Shown: one piece after another, positions 1 through 8,266 of the stretch | Layout: the number at the start of each line of letters is the position of its first letter | Numbering within the stretch: the first letter of the stretch is position 1 | Source of the DNA: Luteibacter sp. 9135 | Lineage (GTDB): Bacteria; Pseudomonadota; Gammaproteobacteria; Xanthomonadales; Rhodanobacteraceae | Reading direction: 5' to 3' | NCBI RefSeq assembly: GCF_000745005.1 | Contig: NZ_JQNB01000001.1 | Coordinates: 4,085,501-4,149,500, forward strand | DNA: 64,000 nt | Made by a program: the position numbers and the translations under genes | The notes under the pieces: generated by a model | Seen by the model: only the letters and a program-made list of their open reading frames with translations | What the model was told of the DNA's origin: nothing | Databases searched by the model: none

Positions 1-2
1 GC

Positions 3-380
3 CTGCAATTGCTCACGCGCGGCACAGCCCTGATGGTGCTCGGCATCGGCATCGCTTCCTGCGCCGTGTTCGCCTGGATGCCCGTGCCGGCGGCGGTCGC
101 GGGTTGGCTGCTCACGGGACTGGGCATGGGCATGCTCTACGGTACGCTGTCCGTCCTAGCGCTTTCGATGTCCGCCACGCACGAGCAAGGCCGGAACAGT
201 TCGGCGCTGCAACTGTGCGAATCGTTGATGGTGGCCACGACACTCGCCATCGGCGGCACGTTGTTCGCCGCACTGCTCGACATATCTCACACGGCCGCGT
301 TCATGGCGAACTTCGCCATCACGCTGGTGCTGGTGGTGCTGGCGACGATCGTGGCGCGCAGGACGCGGGCGGACGGGTAA
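3..380 (+). CDS. MFS transporter, C-terminal fragment (cut by window edge)
   Basis: The reading frame is open from base 3 and its start lies outside the window. The visible 125 residues hold about four hydrophobic segments with glycine-rich helix packing (GWLLTGLGMGMLYG) and a final helix before a short Arg-rich tail, as in the last helices of a 12-14 TM drug or sugar efflux MFS protein. The ASALQ-like segment between helices (SSALQLCESLMVATT) resembles the DHA2/DHA1 type. The substrate cannot be told. No gene follows in the same direction until 495. Confidence 0.6.
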   Translation: MQLLTRGTALMVLGIGIASCAVFAWMPVPAAVAGWLLTGLGMGMLYGTLSVLALSMSATHEQGRNSSALQLCESLMVATTLAIGGTLFAALLDISHTAAFMANFAITLVLVVLATIVARRTRADG

Positions 381-391
381 TACCCATCGTC

Positions 392-456
392 GATGACGGC
401 TGTTTTTCAGATTGATCGTATGGATCACGCGCGGCATTTACGCGAGCATGAGGGTC
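392..456. repeat. Direct repeat R1 flanking the small gene at 495
   Basis: About 65 bases that recur at 921-985 with roughly 83% identity by eye. Both copies read AVFQI-x-RMDHA in one forward frame. R1 precedes the small gene at 495; R2 forms the 3' end of the related gene at 784. It could be a duplicated promoter region or part of a duplicated gene unit. Confidence 0.6.
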
Positions 457-494
457 CTTGTTCATTCGAACACCAGACACCCGAGTTGTTGCGC

Positions 495-653
495 ATGACC
501 CCCGACGACCTGGAAAAAATCCGCGCGGAGATCGGCAAACTCATGGCGGAGACATCGAAGATCAACGCCGAGGCACGCTGGTATCCCTTCGTTGCCGCTG
601 GTGGCGTCTTTGGTGCCGCCTTCGCGCTGGCCAAGCTGCTGGGGGCTCTTTAG
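495..653 (+). CDS. Small single-TM protein with amphipathic N-terminus
   Basis: 52 residues. Residues 1-27 are charged and helical with the phrase KLMAETSKINAEARWYPF; the rest (VAAGGVFGAAFALAKLLGAL) is one membrane helix. The family is commonly seen as short hypothetical membrane proteins; function unknown. The frame is open upstream to 393, but that extension lies in the R1 repeat, so the ATG at 495 is preferred although no good ribosome site is visible. A paralog without the membrane helix follows at 784. Confidence 0.5.
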   Translation: MTPDDLEKIRAEIGKLMAETSKINAEARWYPFVAAGGVFGAAFALAKLLGAL

Positions 654-783
654 CGCCCATCCGATCCCTGCGCACCTTCAGCTAGGGGCGGCCCTGGCGA
701 TCAGCGGGCGAGATGGGCTGGTTCTCCAGCTCGTGGGACGCTTCGGCGGTTCCAAATCGCAGTGATACGTTAGGAGAGAACCC

Positions 784-963
784 ATGGAAGAGACGAGAAC
801 CGTGAACGCCGCCGACATCGAGTTGATCCACGCGAACGTCTCCAAGATGATGGCCGAGACCATGAAGCTCAGTGCTGAAACCTCGAAGGTCAGCGCCAAA
901 ACCGTCTGTCGACGGGACATGATGGCGGCTGTTTTCCAGATTGGTCGTATGGATCATGCGTGA
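784..963 (+). CDS. Truncated paralog of the small TM protein
   Basis: 59 residues, preceded by a good ribosome site (AGGAG, 8-9 bases before the ATG). It repeats the paralog's core (VSKMMAETMKLSAETSKVSAKT). Where the neighbour at 495 has WYPF and its membrane helix, the sequence instead runs into repeat R2 (MMAAVFQIGRMDHA) and stops. The strong ribosome site suggests it is still translated. I infer that the membrane anchor was lost when R2 recombined into the gene. Confidence 0.5.
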   Translation: MEETRTVNAADIELIHANVSKMMAETMKLSAETSKVSAKTVCRRDMMAAVFQIGRMDHA

Positions 964-985
964 CGTTCAAGCAAGCATGAGGGTT
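921..985. repeat. Direct repeat R2, partner of R1
   Basis: Second copy of the 65-base repeat at 392-456, about 11 differences. It supplies the last 14 codons of the truncated gene at 784. The bases from 986 to the tRNA at 1060 show nothing further. Confidence 0.6.
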
Positions 986-1059
986 CACGTGCATGCACAG
1001 GCGCCCGGTGCTCGTCAGACAGAAACAGCATTACTGCGTTCTGATCCATCGAAGAAGGA

Positions 1060-1144
1060 TGGTGCGAGAGGGGGGACTCGAACCCCCACGGGTTACCCCG
1101 TCAGAACCTAAATCTGGTGCGTCTACCAATTCCGCCACTCTCGC
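1060..1144 (-). tRNA. tRNA-Leu (anticodon UAG)
   Basis: 85 bases including an encoded CCA. The acceptor stem GCGAGAG pairs with CTCTCGC. The anticodon loop reads TTTAGGT with anticodon TAG. The long variable arm is typical of leucine tRNA, and the TTCGAGTC T loop is present. It closely resembles E. coli leuW in layout. Confidence 0.95.
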
Positions 1145-1255
1145 CCGCGGCGCCATTCTAGGGTGCCGCCGGGCCGAGGTCCACCAGTGGATTGGCAACG
1201 CGACATCGTCCGGGCGCCTGGACCCCATGACCTACGCAAGGTCACTCCCCTAGGG

Positions 1256-2203
1256 TCATTTTCCTGAAGAAGGAAGCATCCCGATGCTTTCCATCCACGT
1301 GTCGACCAGGGCGGGCCACCGTGTAATCGGCTCGGCCGTCGGTCGCAGCCCGAACGCATGCCCACCGCGCGGGTAGACATGAAGCTCCGCGGTCACGCCT
1401 GCCTCCTTGAGCGCCCGGTAATACACCAGCACTTGATCCACGCCGTCCACGTGGTCGTCCTCCGCCTGCAGCAGGAACGTCGGCGGGGCATCCTTGGGTA
1501 CGCGCACGGTGGGATTAAGCGTCGCCCGGTCGGCGGTCAGGTGCCCCGGATAGATGCCCACAGCAAAATCCGGTCGCGCGCTCACCGTATCCACATCATC
1601 GACAGGACGATAGACGCGGCGCCTGAAATTCGTACTTGCCTCGGCGACCAGAAAACCACCCGCCGAAAACCCCAGTACGCCGACCTTGCCTGCATCGACA
1701 TGCCAGGCCGCGGCGTGGGAGCGGATCAGTCGCATGGCCCGCTGCGTGTCCTGGTAGGACGGCACCGACAGCGCGAAGTTATGCGGGCGGCAGTCGCAGG
1801 TCCAGTCGTAGGGCGCGCTGGGAATGCGGTATTTCAGGAGTACGCAGGTCACCCCGCGCTGCACCAGCCAGTCGCATACTTCGGTACCTTCCAGGTCCAT
1901 GGCCAGGATCGAGAACCCGCCGCCTGGAATGACCAGTACGGCCGTGCCGTTGCCTGGTGCCGAGGGCGGATAGACCGTGATCGTCGGTATCGAGACGTTA
2001 TGGATCGCCGTAACCGTCTTGCCACCGATGAGGTCGCTGCCCGTAGACACGTATTCCGGACCCGGGGGCGCAGGCGATGACGGTGGTGCGTCGGGCCACA
2101 GCGGCATCTGCGTGAGACCACGCGCGGGTTGCCAGACCGGCTCAGCCGCTGGCGTCACCGCCGGCACGAGCGACAGAAGAAAAAACACGATCCGACGTTT
2201 CAT
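1256..2203 (-). CDS. Secreted alpha/beta hydrolase (esterase/acetyl xylan esterase-like)
   Basis: 315 residues with a signal peptide (about 1-20, cut after TPAA). The nucleophile elbow is GFSAGG with Ser180. An oxyanion segment IPGGGF lies at 92-97. Asp249/250 (EDDHVD) and His282 (GGHAFG) complete the likely triad. The layout fits the BD-FAE/Aes-like esterase families that deacylate sugars or small esters. The ATG has a strong ribosome site (AGGGGG). Two CxC-type cysteines around 136-138 (CDC) may form a disulfide after export. The substrate is unknown. Confidence 0.8.
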   Translation of the reverse strand: MKRRIVFFLLSLVPAVTPAAEPVWQPARGLTQMPLWPDAPPSSPAPPGPEYVSTGSDLIGGKTVTAIHNVSIPTITVYPPSAPGNGTAVLVIPGGGFSILAMDLEGTEVCDWLVQRGVTCVLLKYRIPSAPYDWTCDCRPHNFALSVPSYQDTQRAMRLIRSHAAAWHVDAGKVGVLGFSAGGFLVAEASTNFRRRVYRPVDDVDTVSARPDFAVGIYPGHLTADRATLNPTVRVPKDAPPTFLLQAEDDHVDGVDQVLVYYRALKEAGVTAELHVYPRGGHAFGLRPTAEPITRWPALVDTWMESIGMLPSSGK

Positions 2204-2343
2204 TCATACCCCCTGATGGTGAAGCCCGACCGCATCCGTCCGCACGCCGTGCGACCTGTCGGTCAACGTGGCCCGAATCATGGACGGGCGACAGGGCCTG
2301 GCGGTGTCACGAAGATGGCGTGAATCGGGCCCATCGGCACGGG

Positions 2344-3993
2344 TCAGCCGCGGCAGCCGGCCAGCAGATCAAGCGCGGGCACGTACACGCTTGTGCGGGT
2401 ATCGAAGAATCCCAGCAGGGTATGAAACAGGTTGTCCTGGCTCGACGGCTGCACGCGGCGCTGCTCCAGGCATGCCATGCGGACGCCGGCATCGCGCACC
2501 CACCCGGGCGAGAACCACATCAGCATCGGGACATGCTTCTGCTGACTGGGCGCGGTATCCCAGTCGGCCCCGTGCAGGTAGACGTCGTTCTCGCCCAGCG
2601 ACTCGCCATGATCGGACAGGTACATCATGATGCTGTCGACCTCGGGCGCTGCCTTCAATGCTTCCACCACGCGACCCAGGATGTGGTCGGTATAGAGGAT
2701 GGTGTTGTCGTAGCTGGCCACCGTCTGCGCATAGGTGCATGTCTGCACCTCCGCGGTATCGCATCCGGGCTTGAACACGTTGAACTGGGCGGGATAGCGC
2801 TGGAAGTACGCCGGGCCATGGCTGCCCTTGATGTGCAGCACCAGCAGCGCGGGCGATCGCATGCGTGCCAGGCGTACCGGCAGGTCGGCCAGCAGCACCT
2901 CGTCGAGGCAGCCGTCGGCATTGCATAGCCCGGCTACCTTGTCGTTGGTGACATCGTCGTTGGGTACCCGCAGGCACACGTCCTTGCAGCCCTCGTCGTT
3001 GTCACGCCAGAACACATCCACGCCGGCATGCTGCAGCACGTCCAACACGTTCCAGTGCGCCTTGGCCACGGGCTTGTCGAACTTCTCCCGCGTCATGTTC
3101 GAGAACATGCAGGGCACCGACACGGTGGTGGCCGTGCCACACGACCATGCATCGGTGAAGTACGTCACGCCTGCGCGCGCCATCTCCGGATTGGTGTCGC
3201 GTGAGTAACCCTGCAACGACTGGTTCTCGGCGCGCGCGGTCTCGCCCACCACCAGCACGACGATCCGCTTGCGCGCCGCCATCACGGCAGTCGGCGCCAA
3301 CGTGGCATCGGTCCCGATCGGCGTCATGGTGGTCTTCCGGCGGAACACGTCACGCTGCAGGTAGTGAAACGTGCCGCTGAGCGCGGCGTACGGGTTGAAT
3401 ACCTCGTACAGGGTGCGGTGGTTGCGCTCGAAGTAGACGTACGTGCGGCCGACCAGCAGGGGCGGCACGAGCATCAGCGCGGTAGCGACGCACACAACTG
3501 CCGCACGCCAGCCGAGGTCTCGCTGCCAGCGGGCGAAGCGCAACGGCACGACGAGGACGAGCACTGCCGGCAGCACGCCGAACAGGGCGATCCAGCCCAC
3601 CGAGCCGCGCGTGATCATCGCCATCGCTTCGGCACGCTGCGTCTCGAAAATGCTCTGGATGATTTCTTCGTTGAGGCGCACGCCAAAGGTCTGCGCGTAG
3701 TAGGCGCTGGCCGCTGAAACGAGGATCAGCAGTGCCAGCAGCGGCTTGCCGATGCGCGGCCAGGTCAGCAGCGCGATGGTCAGGGCAAGATTGCCGATCA
3801 GGCGGCAGTACACGGCCAACCCCAGTGCGCCGAACCCGACCGCGCCTCGCGATGCGGACAGCGCTTCATGCACTTCCGCCCAGAGACTGCGGTTGAGCAC
3901 CAGCAGGATGTAGAGGGCGACGGCGACGGCCAGCAGCCAGGCAGGCAACGCAAAGCGGGAACGGTGTGACGAGGATCGTTGGAACACGGGCAT
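2344..3993 (-). CDS. eptA: Lipid A phosphoethanolamine transferase, EptA family
   Basis: 549 residues, the usual EptA/MCR length. Five membrane helices lie within about 1-182, followed by a periplasmic alkaline-phosphatase-like domain. Visible metal and catalytic motifs are VVGETARAEN (Glu251), the nucleophile threonine within CGTATTVSVPC (286-295), DNDEGC, and the C-terminal SDHGESLGE and LHG. Paired cysteines match the family disulfides. The protein moves phosphoethanolamine onto lipid A, lowering negative charge and polymyxin binding. The start has an AGGA ribosome site. It sits just outside the left end of the proposed island. Confidence 0.9.
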   Translation of the reverse strand: MPVFQRSSSHRSRFALPAWLLAVAVALYILLVLNRSLWAEVHEALSASRGAVGFGALGLAVYCRLIGNLALTIALLTWPRIGKPLLALLILVSAASAYYAQTFGVRLNEEIIQSIFETQRAEAMAMITRGSVGWIALFGVLPAVLVLVVPLRFARWQRDLGWRAAVVCVATALMLVPPLLVGRTYVYFERNHRTLYEVFNPYAALSGTFHYLQRDVFRRKTTMTPIGTDATLAPTAVMAARKRIVVLVVGETARAENQSLQGYSRDTNPEMARAGVTYFTDAWSCGTATTVSVPCMFSNMTREKFDKPVAKAHWNVLDVLQHAGVDVFWRDNDEGCKDVCLRVPNDDVTNDKVAGLCNADGCLDEVLLADLPVRLARMRSPALLVLHIKGSHGPAYFQRYPAQFNVFKPGCDTAEVQTCTYAQTVASYDNTILYTDHILGRVVEALKAAPEVDSIMMYLSDHGESLGENDVYLHGADWDTAPSQQKHVPMLMWFSPGWVRDAGVRMACLEQRRVQPSSQDNLFHTLLGFFDTRTSVYVPALDLLAGCRG

Positions 3994-4046
3994 CGGGCAT
4001 CCTGTCGGGCCCGGAAGTTCGCGAGCGACTGATGAAGCAAGACCAT

Positions 4047-4130
4047 AAAAAAGGCACCTAGATTGCTCTAAGTGCCTGGTTCAAATTGATGGGCCGTGTA
4101 AGTTCGAGCTTACGACCAATTGAATAAGAG
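4047..4130 (-). repeat. Decayed tRNA-Lys 3' half plus terminator (putative att site)
   Basis: 84 bases that match 30666-30750, the 3' half of the intact tRNA-Lys(CUU) and its terminator, with about 7 substitutions and one 1-base gap, in the same orientation. The match runs from the hairpin through the T arm into the anticodon stem and then stops. The CCA end has become TCA (TGA on this strand). A ten-base stretch at 4186-4195 (gctctaccaa) also resembles the tRNA D-arm side but may be chance. Such a 3'-end copy is the usual mark of integration at a tRNA gene. Confidence 0.75.
4052..4077 (-). terminator. Rho-independent terminator (copied with the tRNA fragment)
   Basis: An 11-bp stem with one mismatch (AGGCACCTAGA / TCTAAGTGCCT) is followed on the minus strand by a T run (complement of 4047-4051). 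It would stop transcription arriving from the hydrolase gene at 4598 before eptA. Confidence 0.65.
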
Positions 4131-4597
4131 ACTCTTGCAAAGAATTATGGCAGGGAGGCTAATGCTTCGCAATCAGCCCAAATTGGCTCTACCAAGCCGT
4201 TATACAAAGATGCACAAGGTGGATTAAGGCAGCAAGATATTCCGCCAGGGGCAGCCGTGGGCTGCGGCCGGATGGTAATCGGCGGATGTCACCCCCGAGA
4301 GCTTCGCCATGCCCACCGAAGGTCGCGGCGCCGGACATATAGCTAATATCGAAGCACTGCCGAAGCGAAAAACGATCAACGTGCCTCTGACCGCGGCATT
4401 GATCAAAAGCCTCGACTTCCGCCAATGGCCTACCTCCCCGCTCCCATGGGATGGACCGCGGCTCGTTACGGAGCCCACGCCGGCCTGCGTCAAAGACTGG
4501 ACCGTCCGAGATTCTGTTACGCGAAAGTGGGCCGGCGCCAGTCGGTGTTGCCCATGGAGACGGAGGCACAGCTCCCACGCTGCGCGTCAAAGAAGCT
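4131..4597. other. Gene-free stretch inside the left island boundary
   Basis: About 470 bases with no reading frame that I can support. The first 60 bases are notably AT-rich compared with the surroundings. Open frames here on both strands are extensions or shadows of the neighbouring hydrolase. It may be eroded remains of integration genes, but no recognisable integrase motif is left. Confidence 0.5.
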
Positions 4598-5488
4598 TCA
4601 GCCCCCGTGCGGTGACGAGCACGGCAACGCGCGAAGCATCGACGCGGGCACGCCCGCCTGCCGCCCAGCCAGCCGCTCAAACTCCGCAGCATCGTGGCTG
4701 CAGAACACGTCGACTCCTTGATTGCTTCCTGCCAATGCCCGCAGTTGAGCCTGGTTGGCAAAGCGCGCGCCGCGGTCTTTCTCCAGCATCCATTGGTAAA
4801 AACGCAGACCAAGCGTGCATCGGGGATGCACCGGGTGCATTTCTTGCTCGTGAAAATACGCATCTGCGGCCAGGAGTTTCCAGCCTTCGGCTTGCCGGAC
4901 GGCGATGCCGCAGTGGCCATGCGTGTGTCCCGCCAAGGGCACCAGCAGCACGTCCTCCGCAATGCCGTTGAGCCGCTGCGTCCGTTCAAAGCCGAACCAG
5001 TCTTCCCCATCGGACGCTGCATAGGTCTGCCACAACCCACGACGCGTCCACTGGGCAGGCCGAAAGCGCTGCCGATCCATCCAGGTCCGCTGGGCGATCG
5101 CATCGTCGCGCTCCCGCGCCAGCAGGTGCACAGTCGCCCACGGAAAGTCGTCGAGCCCACCGGCATGGTCAAAGTCCAGGTGACTCATGACGATGTGCCG
5201 CACGTCTCGCGGATTAAAGCCCAATCGCTCGATCTGCCGGATCGCCGTCATTTCTTCGCGAAACTCGGGCTTCACCAAGGCCAAAAAGAATGCGCTCAGC
5301 CGCGAACGGGGGTGGCGAACATCGTTGAGGCCAAAACCGGTGTCGACCAGAAGCAACCCTGCTGACGTCTCCAACAAAAGGCAATGGCATACGAGTTCAC
5401 CACGGGTCAGCAGGCCGCGGGTGCGGCCATCCATCAGCCGCCCACCCAGCGGGCAGGTGGAAATGCAGTTGAGATGATGGACGCGCAT
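4598..5488 (-). CDS. Metallo-beta-lactamase-fold hydrolase
   Basis: 296 residues. The metal motif is SHLDFDHAGG (about 103-112), a HxDxDH variant of the usual HxHxDH, followed by a histidine in AGHTHGHCG and an aspartate in LLAADAYF. This is the two-domain layout of quorum-quenching lactonases and related hydrolases, so lactone hydrolysis is possible but unproven. The start lies 15 bases after the stop of the damaged gene at 5504, so both were probably one transcription unit. The terminator at 4052-4077 lies downstream. Confidence 0.75.
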   Translation of the reverse strand: MRVHHLNCISTCPLGGRLMDGRTRGLLTRGELVCHCLLLETSAGLLLVDTGFGLNDVRHPRSRLSAFFLALVKPEFREEMTAIRQIERLGFNPRDVRHIVMSHLDFDHAGGLDDFPWATVHLLARERDDAIAQRTWMDRQRFRPAQWTRRGLWQTYAASDGEDWFGFERTQRLNGIAEDVLLVPLAGHTHGHCGIAVRQAEGWKLLAADAYFHEQEMHPVHPRCTLGLRFYQWMLEKDRGARFANQAQLRALAGSNQGVDVFCSHDAAEFERLAGRQAGVPASMLRALPCSSPHGG

Positions 5489-5503
5489 CAGAAGCCGCCC
5501 ATA

Positions 5504-5986
5504 TCAACGTTTCGCCTCGGCGCCCTCGGTGGCGTCGAGGGCAAGGAATGTCCTGGTCAGGGACGGCAAGCGGCTCAACACCCGGTCGGCCACCCCTTGT
5601 TCCTGAGCAAGAATCCGTTCGCAAACGCACGCGGTTTCCATGTTTCCTGCGGCTGATGCCGCGGCGCACCTGCGACCGCCTGGGCGAAGGCGGCGCGTCT
5701 GGCCATGGCTTCCTTGCACAACGACGGCGACCCGCCGTGCCATTCGATGCATCCTCGAACCAGTTCCTGTTGAACTCGCGTGTCTTCGAGGTGAGAACGG
5801 ACCCGCGCCTTGACATCGGGTTAGGGTTCGAAGCGCAAGCTGCCCGCGCAACATCTGCTCCGCCTGCTGTTCCGTCGCGTGCGCATTCCGCAACCCGTCG
5901 AGCCGTTTTTCTTGAAGTTGAGCCACCGGACGGACCCTCACGACGAAAGATGCTCCATCTTCCCGTGCGAAACGCACGTGCGGCAT
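5504..5986 (-). pseudogene. Frameshifted conserved hypothetical gene
   Basis: Protein-like sequence changes frame twice. It begins near MPHVRFAREDGASFVV at 5986 and continues to MLRGQLALRT at about 5827. It then reads sensibly only in another frame (DVKARVRSHLEDTRVQQE ... RGCIEWHGGSPSLCKEAM) until about 5650, and finally returns to the first frame (CERILAQEQGVADRVLS) to the stop. The two shifts compensate, so a full-length product with a scrambled middle would be made. The third-position GC of the middle segment in the other frame supports it as former coding. Sequencing error is possible. Family not recognised. Confidence 0.5.
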
Positions 5987-6239
5987 GAGGGCATCCCGGC
6001 GCAACCGTGACCTTGCTGAACGGCCGTGCATCACCCCTTCGAGTTCCCGGCCGGAACTCCCAGGCCTTGCGCCCATGGTGACCGAGTCCAGGTGGTCCAC
6101 CGCAGCGGTGTCCCTCACGTCGCCCCCAGACCGGGTGGTCCAGCGTCCAGAGGCCATCACCGGATTCGAATGCTCTGGAGAATGCATCCTTCGATGCCGC
6201 TCATCCGTATCCATGGATATGCCGACCACCGAACTCCCC

Positions 6240-6446
6240 ATGAGCGATTATATCTTGGCCACCGGCGCCGCCCTGTCCGAGGACTCGTTCTACCCAACCT
6301 TTTCCATCGCTGATCCCGCAGGAACGGTACTGTTTGCGTGGCGGGCGCGGTTCGGTTTCGACACGAGGGAGATCGCCCTGGTCCACGCCCGCGAGTACGG
6401 CTGCGAGGCAGCGGCCGTGCTCCTCACGACCTGCTTCCCGAACTGA
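6240..6446 (+). CDS. Small hypothetical protein
   Basis: 68 residues beginning MSDYILATGAALSEDSFYP and ending LLTTCFPN. No signal peptide or membrane helix. The aromatic beta-rich start and helical end suggest a small folded domain. The frame is open upstream to 5985, but that part overlaps the damaged gene on the other strand, so the ATG at 6240 is preferred; the ribosome site is weak. Function unknown. Confidence 0.4.
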   Translation: MSDYILATGAALSEDSFYPTFSIADPAGTVLFAWRARFGFDTREIALVHAREYGCEAAAVLLTTCFPN

Positions 6447-6464
6447 ACCGCGCCGCCCGGCCCC

Positions 6465-6938
6465 TCAGTGTCCGCCAGATGCAGGCTGCGGCTGTTGCGA
6501 ACCGCTGTTCGAACTGCGGCTGGAGCTGCCGGCCGACGAACTGCTTCCCGAGGTCGAGCCGGAGCCGTTTCGCCCAGTGCTGCCACCGACAGTGTCGCTG
6601 CCAGACGTACCGTCACGGGTACCCATGGTGTCGTCTGTGGAGCTGTTACTGCCCGCTTTACGGTGACTGTGCCCGCCGCTGGTGCCACCCATGGACGAGT
6701 TCGACGAGGAAGACCCGTCGTGGCGGCCAGACGTGGATCCGCTGTTGGACGTTCCCGCTTGGCCCTGGCTCGATTGCTGTGACGGTCGCCTGTCCTGGGC
6801 GCCAAGCTTGTCCTGCGGGTCCGTATTCGAAGATGCGGAACCGCTGGACGTGGAAGACCCGCTGGTGCTCTGTGCGGTCGCCACCGCAGCCGCCGCGACC
6901 GCGCAGAGGGCGAAGCCGGTAAGAAGGATCTTTTTCAT
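6465..6938 (-). CDS. Secreted Ser/Gly-rich low-complexity protein
   Basis: 157 residues with a clear signal peptide (MKKILLTGFALCAVAAAAVATA, cut near residue 22) and an AGGAG ribosome site that fixes the start at 6938. The mature part is almost entirely Ser, Gly, Thr, Asn, Gln and Asp with short repeats such as SGSSTSSGSAS, so it is probably disordered. No cysteines remain in the mature part. Its role is unknown. It is divergent from the small lipoprotein at 7223, with which it may share regulation in the 284-base gap. Confidence 0.7.
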   Translation of the reverse strand: MKKILLTGFALCAVAAAAVATAQSTSGSSTSSGSASSNTDPQDKLGAQDRRPSQQSSQGQAGTSNSGSTSGRHDGSSSSNSSMGGTSGGHSHRKAGSNSSTDDTMGTRDGTSGSDTVGGSTGRNGSGSTSGSSSSAGSSSRSSNSGSQQPQPASGGH

Positions 6939-7222
6939 GCTGTTCTCCTGCTGAGTTACCCGACAGCCGGGTCGTGTCACGTTGCATCTGTGTCAGTGAG
7001 CGTGCGGGCGACGGTGGGCCCATGACTGCGCACATCTGTGAACGTGCCGGTATCGGTCAGCATTGTCGAGCGCTCGTCACGGCAGGCACGCAAGGCATCG
7101 GCGCCGGAACGGACACCCTGTCGCTGCGATCGTCTCTCCGGCCGGTCGCCCTGCCGTCGGAGCGGATGCCATCGATGGGATGGCCTAACGGCAGGAGCCT
7201 CGGAGGACCGGGAGAAGAACTC

Positions 7223-7393
7223 ATGAAGATCAGCTACACGCGCGCCATGCTGGCACTAGCCCTCTCCATGCTCGCGACGACGGCCTGCACGCGCCACAAC
7301 GACAGCGACACCGCCGTACCCGGCGCCAACACCGCGGGCACCGGCACCGCGGCGACGCCGCCAGCAGCATCCACCAGCGCCCGCGGGCGCTGA
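7223..7393 (+). CDS. Small putative lipoprotein
   Basis: 56 residues starting MKISYTRAMLALALSMLATTAC, a signal sequence ending in an atypical lipobox (TTA-Cys22), followed by an Ala/Thr/Gly-rich disordered tail. A purine-rich ribosome site (GGAGAAGAA) precedes the ATG. A stress-type partner (DUF2795) starts 27 bases downstream, so the two are probably co-transcribed. Confidence 0.6.
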   Translation: MKISYTRAMLALALSMLATTACTRHNDSDTAVPGANTAGTGTAATPPAASTSARGR

Positions 7394-7420
7394 CCTGCAC
7401 TCAGAAGAAGGATAAAGATC

Positions 7421-7627
7421 ATGACCAGAGGTGTCGGCGGCAAGTCGCCCGCCAATGTGCAGACGTATCTCGAAGGCGTCAGCTATCCTGCCGACAAGGC
7501 AGCGTTGATTTCACGCGCGAAGGAAAACGGTGCGCCGGGCGAGGTGATGGACATCATCGAACAACTTGACGATCGTCAGTATGGTGGTCCTCAGGAAGTC
7601 ATGAAGAGCTACGGCGACATCGAATAG
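7421..7627 (+). CDS. DUF2795 domain protein
   Basis: 68 residues. It starts MTRGVGGKSPANVQTYLEG and has the hallmark pattern of DUF2795: a small three-helix domain with SYPADKAALISRAKENGAP and VMDIIEQLDDRQYGG. These soluble proteins often sit among stress-response and general-stress genes; biochemical role unknown. A ribosome site (AGAAGGATAA) lies 5-8 bases upstream. Confidence 0.85.
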   Translation: MTRGVGGKSPANVQTYLEGVSYPADKAALISRAKENGAPGEVMDIIEQLDDRQYGGPQEVMKSYGDIE

Positions 7628-7846
7628 TCAGTGCTTGTCTGCCTGACGATCCGGCTTGACGATCTGGTCGTAGCAAGCTGACGTCCGTTTTTCCTGCCAC
7701 TGTTCATAAACATAAAGAAAGACATGAAATACGCATGCGGAAATTTCGCTATTCGAAACCGAAGCTGAGTGCACTTCGGGTCGCGCGACGACCGCCTGGC
7801 TCACGCGCTCGCCAGGAACGAATCGAAGCGCGAGGGGAACCATGCG

Positions 7847-8266
7847 ATGTCTAGCGAATTTGCCGGCTCGTGGAAGCTGGACCATCGAACCAAACCTGTC
7901 GCCGTCATCATCGAGCCACAGGCGGACCTGGCCGACATCGTCCATGACATCGTGGAGGATATCGGCTTCGAGGTGATCCTTGCGGTGACTCACTTCGGCG
8001 CCGCGACCGCCGTCAGCGGCCGCTGTCCGGAACTGCTCATCGCGTGCGTGCCGGCCTTCGCGGACGACGCCAAGGATGCCTATCTGGCGGCCTGCCGGCG
8101 ATCCGCGAGCATGTTGCCCACGGTACTCATGCTTTCAGATGCCGTCGCTGGCACCAACGATGTGCCCCAGGGAGCAGCGAAGCTGCTGAAGCCGTTTACG
8201 CGTGGAGAGTTACTGCTCGCGATCGACGGGGTCCTTTCTTCAGTCGAACACAGCCTCGCGGATTGA
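7847..8266 (+). CDS. Degenerate response-regulator receiver (REC-like) protein
   Basis: 139 residues with one REC-like fold. Strand 1 is VAVIIEPQADL (Glu in place of the acidic Asp pair), strand 3 is PELLIACVPAF where the phospho-acceptor Asp should be but is absent, and strand 5 keeps the lysine in KLLKPFTRGEL. It therefore probably works without phosphorylation, as a protein-docking module. The ATG at 7847 is chosen because a GAGGGG ribosome site lies just before. It overlaps a possible convergent small gene at its 3' end. Confidence 0.65.
   Translation: MSSEFAGSWKLDHRTKPVAVIIEPQADLADIVHDIVEDIGFEVILAVTHFGAATAVSGRCPELLIACVPAFADDAKDAYLAACRRSASMLPTVLMLSDAVAGTNDVPQGAAKLLKPFTRGELLLAIDGVLSSVEHSLAD

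Noticed and set aside
4309..4971. A 220-codon plus-strand frame across the left island boundary
   Set aside because: It overlaps the metallo-hydrolase antisense, has arginine- and alanine-rich shadow composition, and no ribosome site.
7628..7740. Minus-strand stretch reading VYEQWQEKRTSACYDQI next to the DUF2795 gene
   Set aside because: The end looks protein-like, but there is no start codon in a sensible place and no ribosome site; upstream it only shadows the REC-like gene.
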